Assembly (NCBI GenBank): GCA_002011735.1 | Contig: MTOQ01000086.1 | Location: 1-43,782, forward strand | Source of the DNA: Nitrospirae bacterium JdFR-81 | GTDB taxonomy: Bacteria > Nitrospirota > Thermodesulfovibrionia > UBA6902 | Direction: 5' to 3' | Length of the DNA stretch: 43,782 nucleotides | In this document: positions 1 to 7,638 of the stretch, piece by piece | Position numbering within the stretch: the first letter of the stretch is position 1 | How the letters are laid out: each line of letters begins with the position of its first letter | Made by a program: the position numbers and the translations under genes | The notes under the pieces: model-generated | The model's input: only the letters and a program-made list of their open reading frames with translations | What the model was told of the DNA's origin: nothing | Databases searched by the model: none

Positions 1-53
1 GGGTGTACCTCCTTTCTTTAAATTTTGTTTTTTAATCAATGGAGGATACACCC
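1..53 (-). promoter_or_regulatory. Inverted repeat able to hide the transposase ribosome binding site
   Basis: Bases 1-12 (GGGTGTACCTCC) and 41-53 (GGAGGATACACCC) are complementary with a single one-base bulge. In a minus-strand transcript the GGAGG of the ribosome binding site would be locked in the stem. Such fold-back structures are known in IS10 and IS200, where they stop read-through transcripts from being translated into transposase. The same role here is an inference from position. Confidence 0.5.
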
Positions 54-100
54 TATTTTTATATTTCTCAAGATTTTTACACAAAATATTTTACGCTACC
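1..100 (-). mobile_element. End of an IS256-family-like insertion sequence; transposase lies off the window edge
   Basis: Read on the minus strand, the block begins at base 100 with GGTAGCGTAAAATATTTTG followed by TGTAAA. This resembles the terminal repeats I recall for IS256-family (mutator-type) elements, which commonly start GGTAGTGT and carry TTTTGTGTAAA. About 85 bases inside it stands a strong ribosome binding site, AAAGGAGG (bases 15 to 8), and the window ends seven bases after it, where a start codon would be expected. So the element's left end is here and its transposase should run leftwards outside the window. No transposase residues are visible, so the family rests on the terminal repeat alone. 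Confidence 0.6.
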
Positions 101-118
101 ATAATGTCCTTTATTTTT

Positions 119-148
119 TAGACCAAAATGCCCTCTCAGTGATATAAT
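119..148 (+). promoter_or_regulatory. Possible sigma-70-type promoter for the 258-3636 genes
   Basis: A perfect TATAAT at 143-148 is preceded, at an 18-base spacing, by TAGACC at 119-124, which matches four of six bases of the -35 consensus. It lies just outside the insertion sequence and about 110 bases before the first start codon. A GTG-started 18-codon frame at 154 is open in the leader but has no recognisable product. Confidence 0.35.
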
Positions 149-257
149 AAGCCGTGAACACCAGGAGAAGGCCTGAACAGTTAAAGACCCTTCAATACGA
201 GACTGTATAGGTGCTTCTGAGGGCCTAACGCCTGAGTCCATCGGTGGTTATCAGGTC

Positions 258-2405
258 ATGCAATTCTTCCCTGTCATATTAATGGGAGCAAGCTCGCTCC
301 TGCTCCAGATAGTATGCCTCAGGCAACTGCTCAGTGTATTTTCAGGAAACGAACTCATCATCGGGATAACAATAGGTGGCTGGCTTGTGCTTGTTGCCCT
401 GGGTAGCCTTGCTGGCTCAAGGGTCAGATACGATGTTGCCTTCGGCCTGTCATTTCTGTGTATCGGCCTTTTATCACAACCCACCGTGATACTGATAAGG
501 TCCATCAGGTCATTCGCATCCATTGAATCTGGCGAGATAATACCCCTTCCCTCAACCATACTCTGGACGGTCATCTCTATTGCGGCCATCTGTATGGTGA
601 TAGGTGCCCAGTTTCCCCTCGCCGTGAGGCACCTCAGGGAGAGGCTGGCAGAGGTCTATGGTCTTGAGGCGATCGGGGCCTTTATGGCCGGAGGGTTATT
701 CACCCTTCTGGTCTCTGGCAGGGTCGAGACCCACACCCTTGTCATGACCCTTGCGATAATAAACATCCTCGCCTCTGCCCTCATGCTCAGGGGTAGATGG
801 CCCCTATTCCTGGTGATAATCCCGATAGCCATTTACATGATTAGAGGATGGTTCACAACTCCGGGCTACAGGGGGCTTGAGTTCATTAATGCTGTAGAGT
901 CAAGGTATGGGGAGATCGCAGTCTTCAGGATAAGAGGTCAGTACAACATCTATTATTCAGGCAAATACCTGTATTCCTATCCTGACACCCAGACAGAGGA
1001 GCTGAAGGCACACCTTCCGATTTTGGTGGTTAATGGAAAAACCACCATCAAAAACACCCAGACAGAGGAGCTGAAGGCACACCTTCCGATGACACTCGCC
1101 TCCGATATAAAGGACATACTCATCGTTGGAGGCTCACCTGCCATCATAAGGGAATTCCTCAAGTATCCTGTCTCAGGGGTGGAGTTTGTTGAGATCGACC
1201 CCCTCCTTGTAAAGGTGGCAGAGGGCCTGCTTTCAGACAGGGACAGGGGATATCTCGATGACAGGAGGGTGAGGATGATATATATGGATGCAAGGAGGTA
1301 TATAAAGTCATCAGCACCATCAAGATATGACCTCGTCCTCCTTAACATAGCAGAGCCATCCACCGCAAATATAAACCGCTTTTATACGGTTGAGTTCTTT
1401 AAGGAGGTGAGATCCATCCTCAGGAAGGATGGGTTGTTATATCTCAGCCTTCCAACATCATCAGGCTATATCGGAAGGGGGATGCAGAAGGCGAACGGTT
1501 CTGTGTATGCCTCTCTGAGGGAGGTCTTCCCTTATGTTGTGAACTCATCAGAGGAGTACGGGATCATAATAGGCTCCATGTCGCCTGTAGATGTAAGCCC
1601 TGAGGTCCTGATAGATCGTTTCCAGGATGCAGGTATAACCACCTCCTTCTTCCGTCCATATATACTCAGGGACGCCTTCATGCCACTTAAGGTTGAGATG
1701 GTCAGGATGAGGCTCTCCGGGGTGAGGGAGATAAACACCGATCATCGTCCGATCTCCTATCTCTACAACCTCATACTCTGGAGCGAGGCCCATGGAGGGG
1801 TGTGGCTCAGGCCACTGCTTGGGAACAAGGTGCTGGTATTCCTCCTTCCACTTGCTCTGATACTTGCCATGATCTTCATCCTGAGGGGAGAGGGTCCGTT
1901 CTATGCTATATTTACATCTGGCTACTTCACCATGGCCTTCACATTGATCCTCATCCTTACATATCAATCACGATTTGGGTACATATATGAAGCCATAGGC
2001 ATACTCTCGGGCACATTCATGCTCGGAGGGGCAGCTGGTGCCTATCTCATGAGGCACAGGGCGGATCCATTGAACTGGCTCAGGGGCCTTGATGTGTCCT
2101 CGATACTCCTGCTGTTCATCGCAATGGCACTCATGGATAAGGAATGGTCATTCTATATCTTCATATTTCTGGCAGGCCTCATAGGTGGAGGGGAGTTTGC
2201 CCTTGCAGGCTCGGTATACAGGGAGAGGGGAGACAGTGGCCTGTCAGGGAGGCTCTATGCCATTGACCTTGCAGGCTCCTTCCCGGGTTCATTCATCACA
2301 ACGGTCTCCATGCTGCCTGTTGCAGGGATGGTGAGCACCATACTCTTTCTGATCTTTATGAAGCTCACATCATTTATATCGCTTATGATTTATAGAAGGG
2401 CTTAG
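258..2405 (+). CDS. Membrane protein with a spermidine-synthase-like (Rossmann methyltransferase fold) domain
   Basis: The 715-residue protein has a hydrophobic N-terminal half (about residues 1-200, several membrane segments), a soluble central domain, and a second membrane block from about 520 to 710. The central domain has the spermidine-synthase-like core: ILIVGGSP (glycine-rich cofactor loop), VEFVEIDP (acidic end of strand two), YMDARRYI and YDLVLLNIAEP. This is the layout of the fused membrane/spermidine-synthase-like proteins common in anaerobes. Real polyamine synthesis is doubtful, because the canonical DxSDP stretch reads NIAEP and the membrane blocks point to another role. An in-frame 23-residue insertion at about 257-279 duplicates the peptide TQTEELKAHLP (separate entry). 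Only one base separates its stop from the next gene, so the two are likely co-transcribed. A weak GGTGG ten bases before the ATG supports the start. Confidence 0.75.
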   Translation: MQFFPVILMGASSLLLQIVCLRQLLSVFSGNELIIGITIGGWLVLVALGSLAGSRVRYDVAFGLSFLCIGLLSQPTVILIRSIRSFASIESGEIIPLPSTILWTVISIAAICMVIGAQFPLAVRHLRERLAEVYGLEAIGAFMAGGLFTLLVSGRVETHTLVMTLAIINILASALMLRGRWPLFLVIIPIAIYMIRGWFTTPGYRGLEFINAVESRYGEIAVFRIRGQYNIYYSGKYLYSYPDTQTEELKAHLPILVVNGKTTIKNTQTEELKAHLPMTLASDIKDILIVGGSPAIIREFLKYPVSGVEFVEIDPLLVKVAEGLLSDRDRGYLDDRRVRMIYMDARRYIKSSAPSRYDLVLLNIAEPSTANINRFYTVEFFKEVRSILRKDGLLYLSLPTSSGYIGRGMQKANGSVYASLREVFPYVVNSSEEYGIIIGSMSPVDVSPEVLIDRFQDAGITTSFFRPYILRDAFMPLKVEMVRMRLSGVREINTDHRPISYLYNLILWSEAHGGVWLRPLLGNKVLVFLLPLALILAMIFILRGEGPFYAIFTSGYFTMAFTLILILTYQSRFGYIYEAIGILSGTFMLGGAAGAYLMRHRADPLNWLRGLDVSSILLLFIAMALMDKEWSFYIFIFLAGLIGGGEFALAGSVYRERGDSGLSGRLYAIDLAGSFPGSFITTVSMLPVAGMVSTILFLIFMKLTSFISLMIYRRA
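985..1090 (+). repeat. 37-bp direct repeat flanking a 32-bp hairpin inside a gene
   Basis: Bases 985-1021 recur exactly at 1054-1090. The 32 bases between them (1022-1053) contain an inverted repeat: GGTGGTT at 1025-1031 pairs with AACCACC, and TTTG pairs with CAAA across a two-base bulge. The period is 69 bases, exactly 23 codons, so the reading frame survives and TQTEELKAHLP appears twice in the protein. Removing one unit leaves a continuous run into the cofactor-binding strand, so the extra unit looks inserted. Confidence 0.85.
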
Positions 2406-2406
2406 G

Positions 2407-3636
2407 ATGAAGTGGACGAGGATCATATTGTTGATCCTGACCATCGCATCGCTTATCGCAGGCCGTCTCCTCTTTCCAGAGGAGGAGATAGATGAAAGGC
2501 CATATCTTCAGGAGGTTGCACCTGGTGTGGCCTTCTCTCAAAAAGGAGGCATACCCCCACACTATGAATCAGCCTCAGGGATCAGTGCATTTAACAGCTA
2601 TGATATAGTGCCCTCGATAAGGGGATATGCAGGGCCCATCAAGCTCCTCATCGCAATAAACGATAAGGGTATTATCACAGGGATCAAGGTGCTTGAGCAC
2701 AAAGAGACGGAAAACTATGTGAGATACATGCTGAGCCATAAGTACCTGAGTGGCTTTCTTGGTAAGAGCGTGAACGACCCCTTTGAGGTGGGAAGGGATG
2801 TGGATGCGATAAGCAGGGCAACGATAAGTGTCAATGCCCTTGTAAGGACGATAAGGGAGTCTTCAAGGAGGGTTGCAGAAGGCGTCTACGGGATAAAGGT
2901 TAAGGAGACACCTGGAGAGGTAAGGGGTGGAATGGGCTGGGTGTTATATCTGGTGCTCTTCCTCTCGGCCCTCACACTTTATTACATAACAAGGAGGACA
3001 GAGGGGCTCTCAAGGGCAAGGGATGTCATCCTCCTCTTATCCATCATTATAACAGGTGTGTACCTCTCCACCCCTTTCTCCATACTCCATGTCTTCAACC
3101 TCATCATGTGGAGGCTCTCATCATCTACACTCTGGTATGTGATCGTCATAAGCAGCCTCCTGTCCATAATCATTGCTGGAAGGCTCTACTGTGGGTGGCT
3201 GTGTCCCTTCGGCGCGATCTGCGAGTTTATTGGAAGGGCCTCATCTGGGAAGTGGCAGATATCAGGGGAGGTTGATGAGAGGTGGAGGAGGCTTAAATAC
3301 CTCCTCCTTGGGATGATCATTGTGCTCGTCCTGACAACACGGCATATAGAGTATGGAAACTTTGAGACATATATCGTGCTGTTCTCACTCCATGGAAGTG
3401 TGCTTACATGGATACTCGTTGGATTGATGCTCATCATAAATCTCAGGGTGGAGAGGTTCTGGTGCAGGTACATGTGTCCTGTTGGTGCATTGACAGGCCT
3501 CCTTTCAAGAAGGGACAGCGGGTATGTAAGCAGGGGGGACTGTCCCATGGGCAACAGGGCAGACCCGCACATATCAGAGTGTATAAGGTGTAACAGGTGT
3601 TATAAGGGGGTGTCCGATAGGCTCAGTCAAAGGTGA
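2407..3636 (+). CDS. FMN-binding / 4Fe-4S membrane electron-transfer protein (NosR/NapH-like)
   Basis: The 409-residue protein starts with a signal-anchor, followed by an extracytoplasmic FMN-binding domain (about 60-160). That domain contains DAISRATIS, which resembles the flavinylation site where ApbE attaches FMN to threonine in NqrC/RnfG-type domains. Several membrane segments follow, carrying two polyferredoxin motifs, YCGWLCP and WCRYMCP. The C-terminus has CPMG and then CIRCNRCYKGV, where a final Cys-Pro would normally complete a second cluster. Skipping one G in the G5 run at 3606-3610 would read CYKGCPIG and end at 3649, restoring the canonical CxxCxxCxxxCP. The annotated end may therefore be a frameshift. 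The role is probably electron transfer across or outside the membrane; the partner is unknown. It is paired with the spermidine-synthase-like gene upstream, and its 3' end overlaps the convergent dehydrogenase gene. Confidence 0.75.
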   Translation: MKWTRIILLILTIASLIAGRLLFPEEEIDERPYLQEVAPGVAFSQKGGIPPHYESASGISAFNSYDIVPSIRGYAGPIKLLIAINDKGIITGIKVLEHKETENYVRYMLSHKYLSGFLGKSVNDPFEVGRDVDAISRATISVNALVRTIRESSRRVAEGVYGIKVKETPGEVRGGMGWVLYLVLFLSALTLYYITRRTEGLSRARDVILLLSIIITGVYLSTPFSILHVFNLIMWRLSSSTLWYVIVISSLLSIIIAGRLYCGWLCPFGAICEFIGRASSGKWQISGEVDERWRRLKYLLLGMIIVLVLTTRHIEYGNFETYIVLFSLHGSVLTWILVGLMLIINLRVERFWCRYMCPVGALTGLLSRRDSGYVSRGDCPMGNRADPHISECIRCNRCYKGVSDRLSQR

Positions 3637-4648
3637 TGATGACCTTTAGTGACTCCTCTGCCCTTGCCACCACCCTGTAGGCAAGGGCTGTATCATCTAT
3701 CCTGAACCTGTGGGTGATGAGTTTTTCTGCATTCACGACCCCTTCGTGTATATACCGTAGGGCCTCGACCGTGTCGTCAGGCCCGCACGAATAACTGGTG
3801 ATGATGCTTATATCATTGAAATAGATATAATTGGGATCGATGGTGAGCCTTTCATCAGGCATGGCAGGTGTGAAGAACAGGACACTCCCTCCAGGTGCAG
3901 CACACTCAATGCCTGATCTCATCGCCTCTACACTGTTTGGCCCCACGATCACTATATCCGCACCCCTTTCGTCTGTGAGCTCAAGGACAGACGCCTTCAG
4001 GCCCTCCCTCCTTACGTCTATAACCCTGTCTGCACCGAGCTCCAATGCCCTGTGAAGCCTGAACCCTACCATGTCAGCACCTATTATCATCCCTGCACCC
4101 ATCTCCTTCAAAAGCAGGATGTGTATCATCCCCATGACACCGAGCCCTATCACAAGTACTGTGTCGCCTTTCTTGATCCCTGCCCGTCTTAAGGATTTAA
4201 CCACACAGGCAGTCGGTTCAATCAGTGTGGCATCTTCAAAGGTGATGTTGTCAGTCAACAGGAGTGTGTCGTTTTTAAGGATGCCCTCGGGCACCAGTAT
4301 ATATTCAGATATGCCACCTGGTATTATCCTTGAACTCTTCCATTCACTGCACTGCACATAATCGCCCCTCAGACAGAACCTGCATCTCATACAGGGTGCA
4401 TGGTGGTGAACAAACACCCTGTCTCCTATCCGGAAGCCCTCCACATCCCTGCCGATCTCTATGATCTCACCAGAGGGCTCGTGCCCGAGCACAAGGGGTG
4501 CCTTCTTCTCTATATACCACCTCATGGCGTCACCTGAACATATGCCTGATGCCCTGACCCTTATAAGTGCCTCTTTATCCCCTGGCCTGGGCCTTTCTAT
4601 CTCCTCTATCCTCAGGTCATTAAAGCTATACAGCCTTGCAACCTTCAT
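3623..4648 (-). CDS. Zinc-dependent medium-chain dehydrogenase (first of a pair)
   Basis: The 341-residue protein is a complete member of the zinc-dependent medium-chain alcohol/polyol dehydrogenase superfamily. Cys37, His56 and Glu57 (GHEPSG) are catalytic-zinc ligands. Cys86, Cys89, Cys92 and Cys100 form the structural-zinc lobe. GLGVMG at 168-173 is the NAD(P)-binding loop. Substrate cannot be read from the sequence; sorbitol/threonine-dehydrogenase-like enzymes are the nearest broad group. It is the last gene of a six-gene minus-strand operon, and its ATG overlaps the stop codon of the neighbouring dehydrogenase by four bases. The two dehydrogenases resemble each other only moderately, so they more likely act on different or successive substrates than arise from a recent duplication. 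Confidence 0.85.
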   Translation of the reverse strand: MKVARLYSFNDLRIEEIERPRPGDKEALIRVRASGICSGDAMRWYIEKKAPLVLGHEPSGEIIEIGRDVEGFRIGDRVFVHHHAPCMRCRFCLRGDYVQCSEWKSSRIIPGGISEYILVPEGILKNDTLLLTDNITFEDATLIEPTACVVKSLRRAGIKKGDTVLVIGLGVMGMIHILLLKEMGAGMIIGADMVGFRLHRALELGADRVIDVRREGLKASVLELTDERGADIVIVGPNSVEAMRSGIECAAPGGSVLFFTPAMPDERLTIDPNYIYFNDISIITSYSCGPDDTVEALRYIHEGVVNAEKLITHRFRIDDTALAYRVVARAEESLKVIITFD

Positions 4649-5646
4649 GGCCTGATTATGTATTTTATCCCCTTCCCCTGTTTTAACAGCCTGAATGCCT
4701 CTGTGATATCCCTGAGGGTGAATTCTCCTGAGAGGAGGGGTGAGAGATCAAGCCTCTGTTCGGTGATGAGTTTAAAGGCCTCTCTTACGTCCTCTGGGGT
4801 ATAGTGGAATGAGCCATGGAGGGTTATTTCATCATAGTGCAGCCTGTGGGTATCATAGCTCACCCTACTACCATGGGGGCATCCACCAAATAGTATGACC
4901 CTCCCCCCTCTCCTCAGATAATCCACGCTCCTCTGCCAGACATCCTCCTTGCCTGTGCATTCAACAACCAGATCCATCCCAAGGCCCTCCCTGAGTTCCA
5001 CTGCCTCATTCTCTCTGACCACCTCTGCACCCATACGGGATGCAAGACCACGCCTCTCCTCTGAGATGTCCATGGCGAAGACCTTTACACCCCTCAGCCT
5101 GAGGTAGGCGATGTGCATAAGACCGATGGCCCCTGTGCCGATCACAAGGGCACTCTCTATCCCGTCCAGCAGGACCACCCTGTAGGGATGGACAACGCAC
5201 GAGAGTGGTTCAAGGAGTGATGCATGCTCAAACCCTATATGAACAGGTTTATGATAGAGGTTCTGACTCACTATATGCCTGGGCAGGAGTATATACTCGG
5301 CGAATGCACCAAGGGCCTTTGTCTCCATTATATTCTCGCACAGATTGAAGAGGCCCCTTTCACAGTACCTACATTCAAGACACGGTGCACTGTGGACTCC
5401 CATCACGGGATCACCCTCTTTAAAACCCTTCACGCCCCTACCCGTCCTTTCTATATATCCTGAGTATTCGTGGCCGAATGGACCGGGCATCGGGATGAGT
5501 GGATGGCCACGGATATAGGCCTTCAGGTCAGTGCCACATGTGAGGGCTGTCTTCACCCTCACCACCACCTCCCCGTCCGATGGTTCTGGCAGGATGGTCT
5601 CTTTTAACTCGATCCGTCCAGGCTCTAAAAGGAATGCCTGTAGCAT
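4645..5646 (-). CDS. Zinc-dependent medium-chain dehydrogenase (second of a pair)
   Basis: The 333-residue protein has the same architecture as its downstream neighbour. Cys37 (TCGTD), His59 and Glu60 (GHEYSG) are catalytic-zinc ligands; Cys89, Cys92, Cys95 and Cys103 are structural-zinc ligands; GTGAIG is the dinucleotide-binding motif. It should oxidise an alcohol or polyol, or reduce the matching carbonyl, with NAD(P). The substrate is unknown. Its ATG shares one base with the stop codon of the small membrane protein upstream (TAATG), and its stop overlaps the next dehydrogenase start, so translation is probably coupled across all three genes. Confidence 0.85.
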   Translation of the reverse strand: MLQAFLLEPGRIELKETILPEPSDGEVVVRVKTALTCGTDLKAYIRGHPLIPMPGPFGHEYSGYIERTGRGVKGFKEGDPVMGVHSAPCLECRYCERGLFNLCENIMETKALGAFAEYILLPRHIVSQNLYHKPVHIGFEHASLLEPLSCVVHPYRVVLLDGIESALVIGTGAIGLMHIAYLRLRGVKVFAMDISEERRGLASRMGAEVVRENEAVELREGLGMDLVVECTGKEDVWQRSVDYLRRGGRVILFGGCPHGSRVSYDTHRLHYDEITLHGSFHYTPEDVREAFKLITEQRLDLSPLLSGEFTLRDITEAFRLLKQGKGIKYIIRP

Positions 5647-5894
5647 TATACCCCTAACCTTGAGCCTGCTATCTGTCCGATGATCGCTGCAAGGACAAAG
5701 ATGGGGATGTATTTAAAGTCGATATGGGATAAGACCCGTGCAAGGAAGACAAAGGGTATGGGCAGGTGAATGTATAAGAACCATTTGAAGGAATACTTTT
5801 TGCTTCTGCCCCTCAGATAGCCAAAGGGCAGGTTGATCAGGCAGGTGAAGATGAATAACCCGATAATCAGTACGGCGTCCAGACTTAATGCCAT
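5646..5894 (-). CDS. Small hypothetical membrane protein, 82 residues
   Basis: The short protein has about three hydrophobic stretches (roughly 7-25, 38-55 and 60-78) separated by a basic loop, RGRSKK, and no cysteine pair, histidine cluster or other catalytic signature. I do not recognise a family. It sits between the ribonucleotide reductase gene, six bases away, and the second dehydrogenase, with a one-base stop/start overlap, so it belongs to the same operon. Length, hydrophobic pattern and tight spacing support a real gene; function is open. Confidence 0.7.
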   Translation of the reverse strand: MALSLDAVLIIGLFIFTCLINLPFGYLRGRSKKYSFKWFLYIHLPIPFVFLARVLSHIDFKYIPIFVLAAIIGQIAGSRLGV

Positions 5895-5900
5895 AAGATA

Positions 5901-7628
5901 TTATACCACCTCTTCTGCCTTTATCAATGTGCCCCTTTTTGAGCCATACCTGAAGACCGTGATGCCCTTACAGCCCTTCTCATAGGCCAGGAGGAAGGCC
6001 CTTGCCACATCCTCCCTTGTCGCCCTGTTTTTCAGGTTTATGGTCTTTGATACTGCGTTGTCAGTGAACTCCTGGAAGGCAGCCTGCATCTCTATGTGAT
6101 CCTCTGGGGGTATCTCCAGTGCGGTTACAAAGACCCTCTTGACATCACCTGGCACCTCTTTTATACCCCTCAGGTTGCCCTTTCTATTTATCCTCTGGAT
6201 TAATTCAGGGCTGTAAAATCCCCTCTTCCTCGCAATCTCAAGGAAGTACGGGTGTATCTCATAGAGTTCGGTATCAAGGACGAGCCTCTTGTAGGCGATG
6301 GCAAAGAGTGGTTCGATCCCGCTTGAACACCCTGCGATGATGGAGAGGGTGCCTGTTGGGGCAATGGTGGTTGTTGTTGCATTTCTGAGCCCACCCCTTG
6401 ATCGGTATTCAGGGGTGTCATAGACGGAGCCTTCAAAGTTTGGAAAGCTGCCCCGTTTCCTTGCAAGCTCAGACGATGCCTCCCGTGCCCTGTTCCTTAT
6501 GAAGCCCATGACCTCCCTTGCGAGTCTGAAGGCCCTCTTCGAGTTGTATCTTATCCCGAGCCTTATGAGGAGGTCGGCCCATCCCATCACACCAAGTCCG
6601 ATCTTCCTGTTGCCCTTATGCATCCTCTCTATCTCAGGCACGGGATATTTATTGGCATCGATTGCATCATCAAGGAAACGAACGGCAAGTCTTACAAGGG
6701 ATGAGAGGAGTTCCCAGTCAATCTCATATCTGTGTAGAGCGTGACTTCCCTCCTTTAATACCCTCGATAGGTTTATCGATCCGAGCACACACGCCTCATA
6801 GGGCAGGAGGGGCTGTTCACCACATGGGTTTGTGCTCTCGATCTCACCTATATGTGGGGTGGGGTTATCCCTGTTTATCCGATCAATAAAGACGAGCCCT
6901 GGATCACCCGTCTCCCACGCACTCTCAACTATCTCATCAAATACCTCCCTTGCCCTCAAACGGCCTGTAACCCTTCTGCTCCTTGGGTTTATCAGCTCAT
7001 ACTCTGTGTCGTCCCTGAGCGCCTGCATGAATCTGTCGGTTATGGCAACAGATATGTTGAAGTTGGAGAGCTCCTCCTCCTGCCTCTTTATCCTGATGAA
7101 CTCAAGTATATCAGGGTGATCAACCCTCAATATACCCATGTTGGCACCCCTCCTCGCACCACCCTGCTTGATCACCTCTGTGGCGGTATTGTAGATCCTC
7201 ATGAATGAGACAGGGCCACTTGCGATACCGCCTGTTGACTTCACTATGTCAGACCTGGGCCTCAGCCTTGAGAATGAGAAGCCCGTGCCACCACCACTCT
7301 GGAGGATGAGTGCTGCATTCTTCAGGGAGTCGAATATGCTCTTCATTGAGTCGTCAACAGGCAGGACAAAGCAGGCTGCAAGTTGTCCTATCTCCTTCCC
7401 TGCATTTATCAGGGTGGGTGTGTTCGGGAGGAAGAGGAGATCGGTCATTACCTTATAAAACCTCTCTTCCCATTCCAGGGGATCCTCGCCATAGAGGGAT
7501 TCTGAGGATGCGATGGCCCTTGCCACCCTCCTGAACATCTCCTCAGGGGACTCCACAACCTCTCCCTTCTCGTTCTTGAGGAGATAGCGTGTCCTTAAGA
7601 CCTTGAGTGCGTTCTCGGTGAGCTGCAT
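5901..7628 (-). CDS. nrdJ: Adenosylcobalamin-dependent (class II) ribonucleotide reductase
   Basis: This enzyme reduces ribonucleotides to deoxyribonucleotides using a thiyl radical generated from coenzyme B12, independently of oxygen. Visible class II features are LPNTPTLINAG at about 67-77, Cys86 (AACFVLP), the catalytic segment NPCGEQPLLPYEAC with Cys269, Glu271 and Cys280, and APTGTLSIIAG near the C-terminal third. Cys269 and Cys280 are 11 apart, the spacing I recall for the radical and redox cysteines of the Thermotoga enzyme. At 575 residues it stops right after GCKGITVFRYGS and lacks the C-terminal CxxC tail that normally re-reduces the active site, so it is somewhat short for the family. 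It lies between argB and a small membrane protein in a biosynthetic operon. Confidence 0.92.
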   Translation of the reverse strand: MQLTENALKVLRTRYLLKNEKGEVVESPEEMFRRVARAIASSESLYGEDPLEWEERFYKVMTDLLFLPNTPTLINAGKEIGQLAACFVLPVDDSMKSIFDSLKNAALILQSGGGTGFSFSRLRPRSDIVKSTGGIASGPVSFMRIYNTATEVIKQGGARRGANMGILRVDHPDILEFIRIKRQEEELSNFNISVAITDRFMQALRDDTEYELINPRSRRVTGRLRAREVFDEIVESAWETGDPGLVFIDRINRDNPTPHIGEIESTNPCGEQPLLPYEACVLGSINLSRVLKEGSHALHRYEIDWELLSSLVRLAVRFLDDAIDANKYPVPEIERMHKGNRKIGLGVMGWADLLIRLGIRYNSKRAFRLAREVMGFIRNRAREASSELARKRGSFPNFEGSVYDTPEYRSRGGLRNATTTTIAPTGTLSIIAGCSSGIEPLFAIAYKRLVLDTELYEIHPYFLEIARKRGFYSPELIQRINRKGNLRGIKEVPGDVKRVFVTALEIPPEDHIEMQAAFQEFTDNAVSKTINLKNRATREDVARAFLLAYEKGCKGITVFRYGSKRGTLIKAEEVV

Positions 7629-7638
7629 GATCTCTGTA

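Noticed and set aside
985-1090. Repeat-spacer-repeat of 37/32/37 bases, dimensionally like one CRISPR unit
   Set aside because: The repeat is ordinary coding sequence of the host gene in frame, only two copies exist, there is no leader or cas gene, and the spacer is itself a palindrome.
1548-1967. Long minus-strand open frame inside the spermidine-synthase-like gene
   Set aside because: It lies wholly antisense to a well supported gene, and its composition (many Tyr, Pro, His) is typical of a shadow frame.
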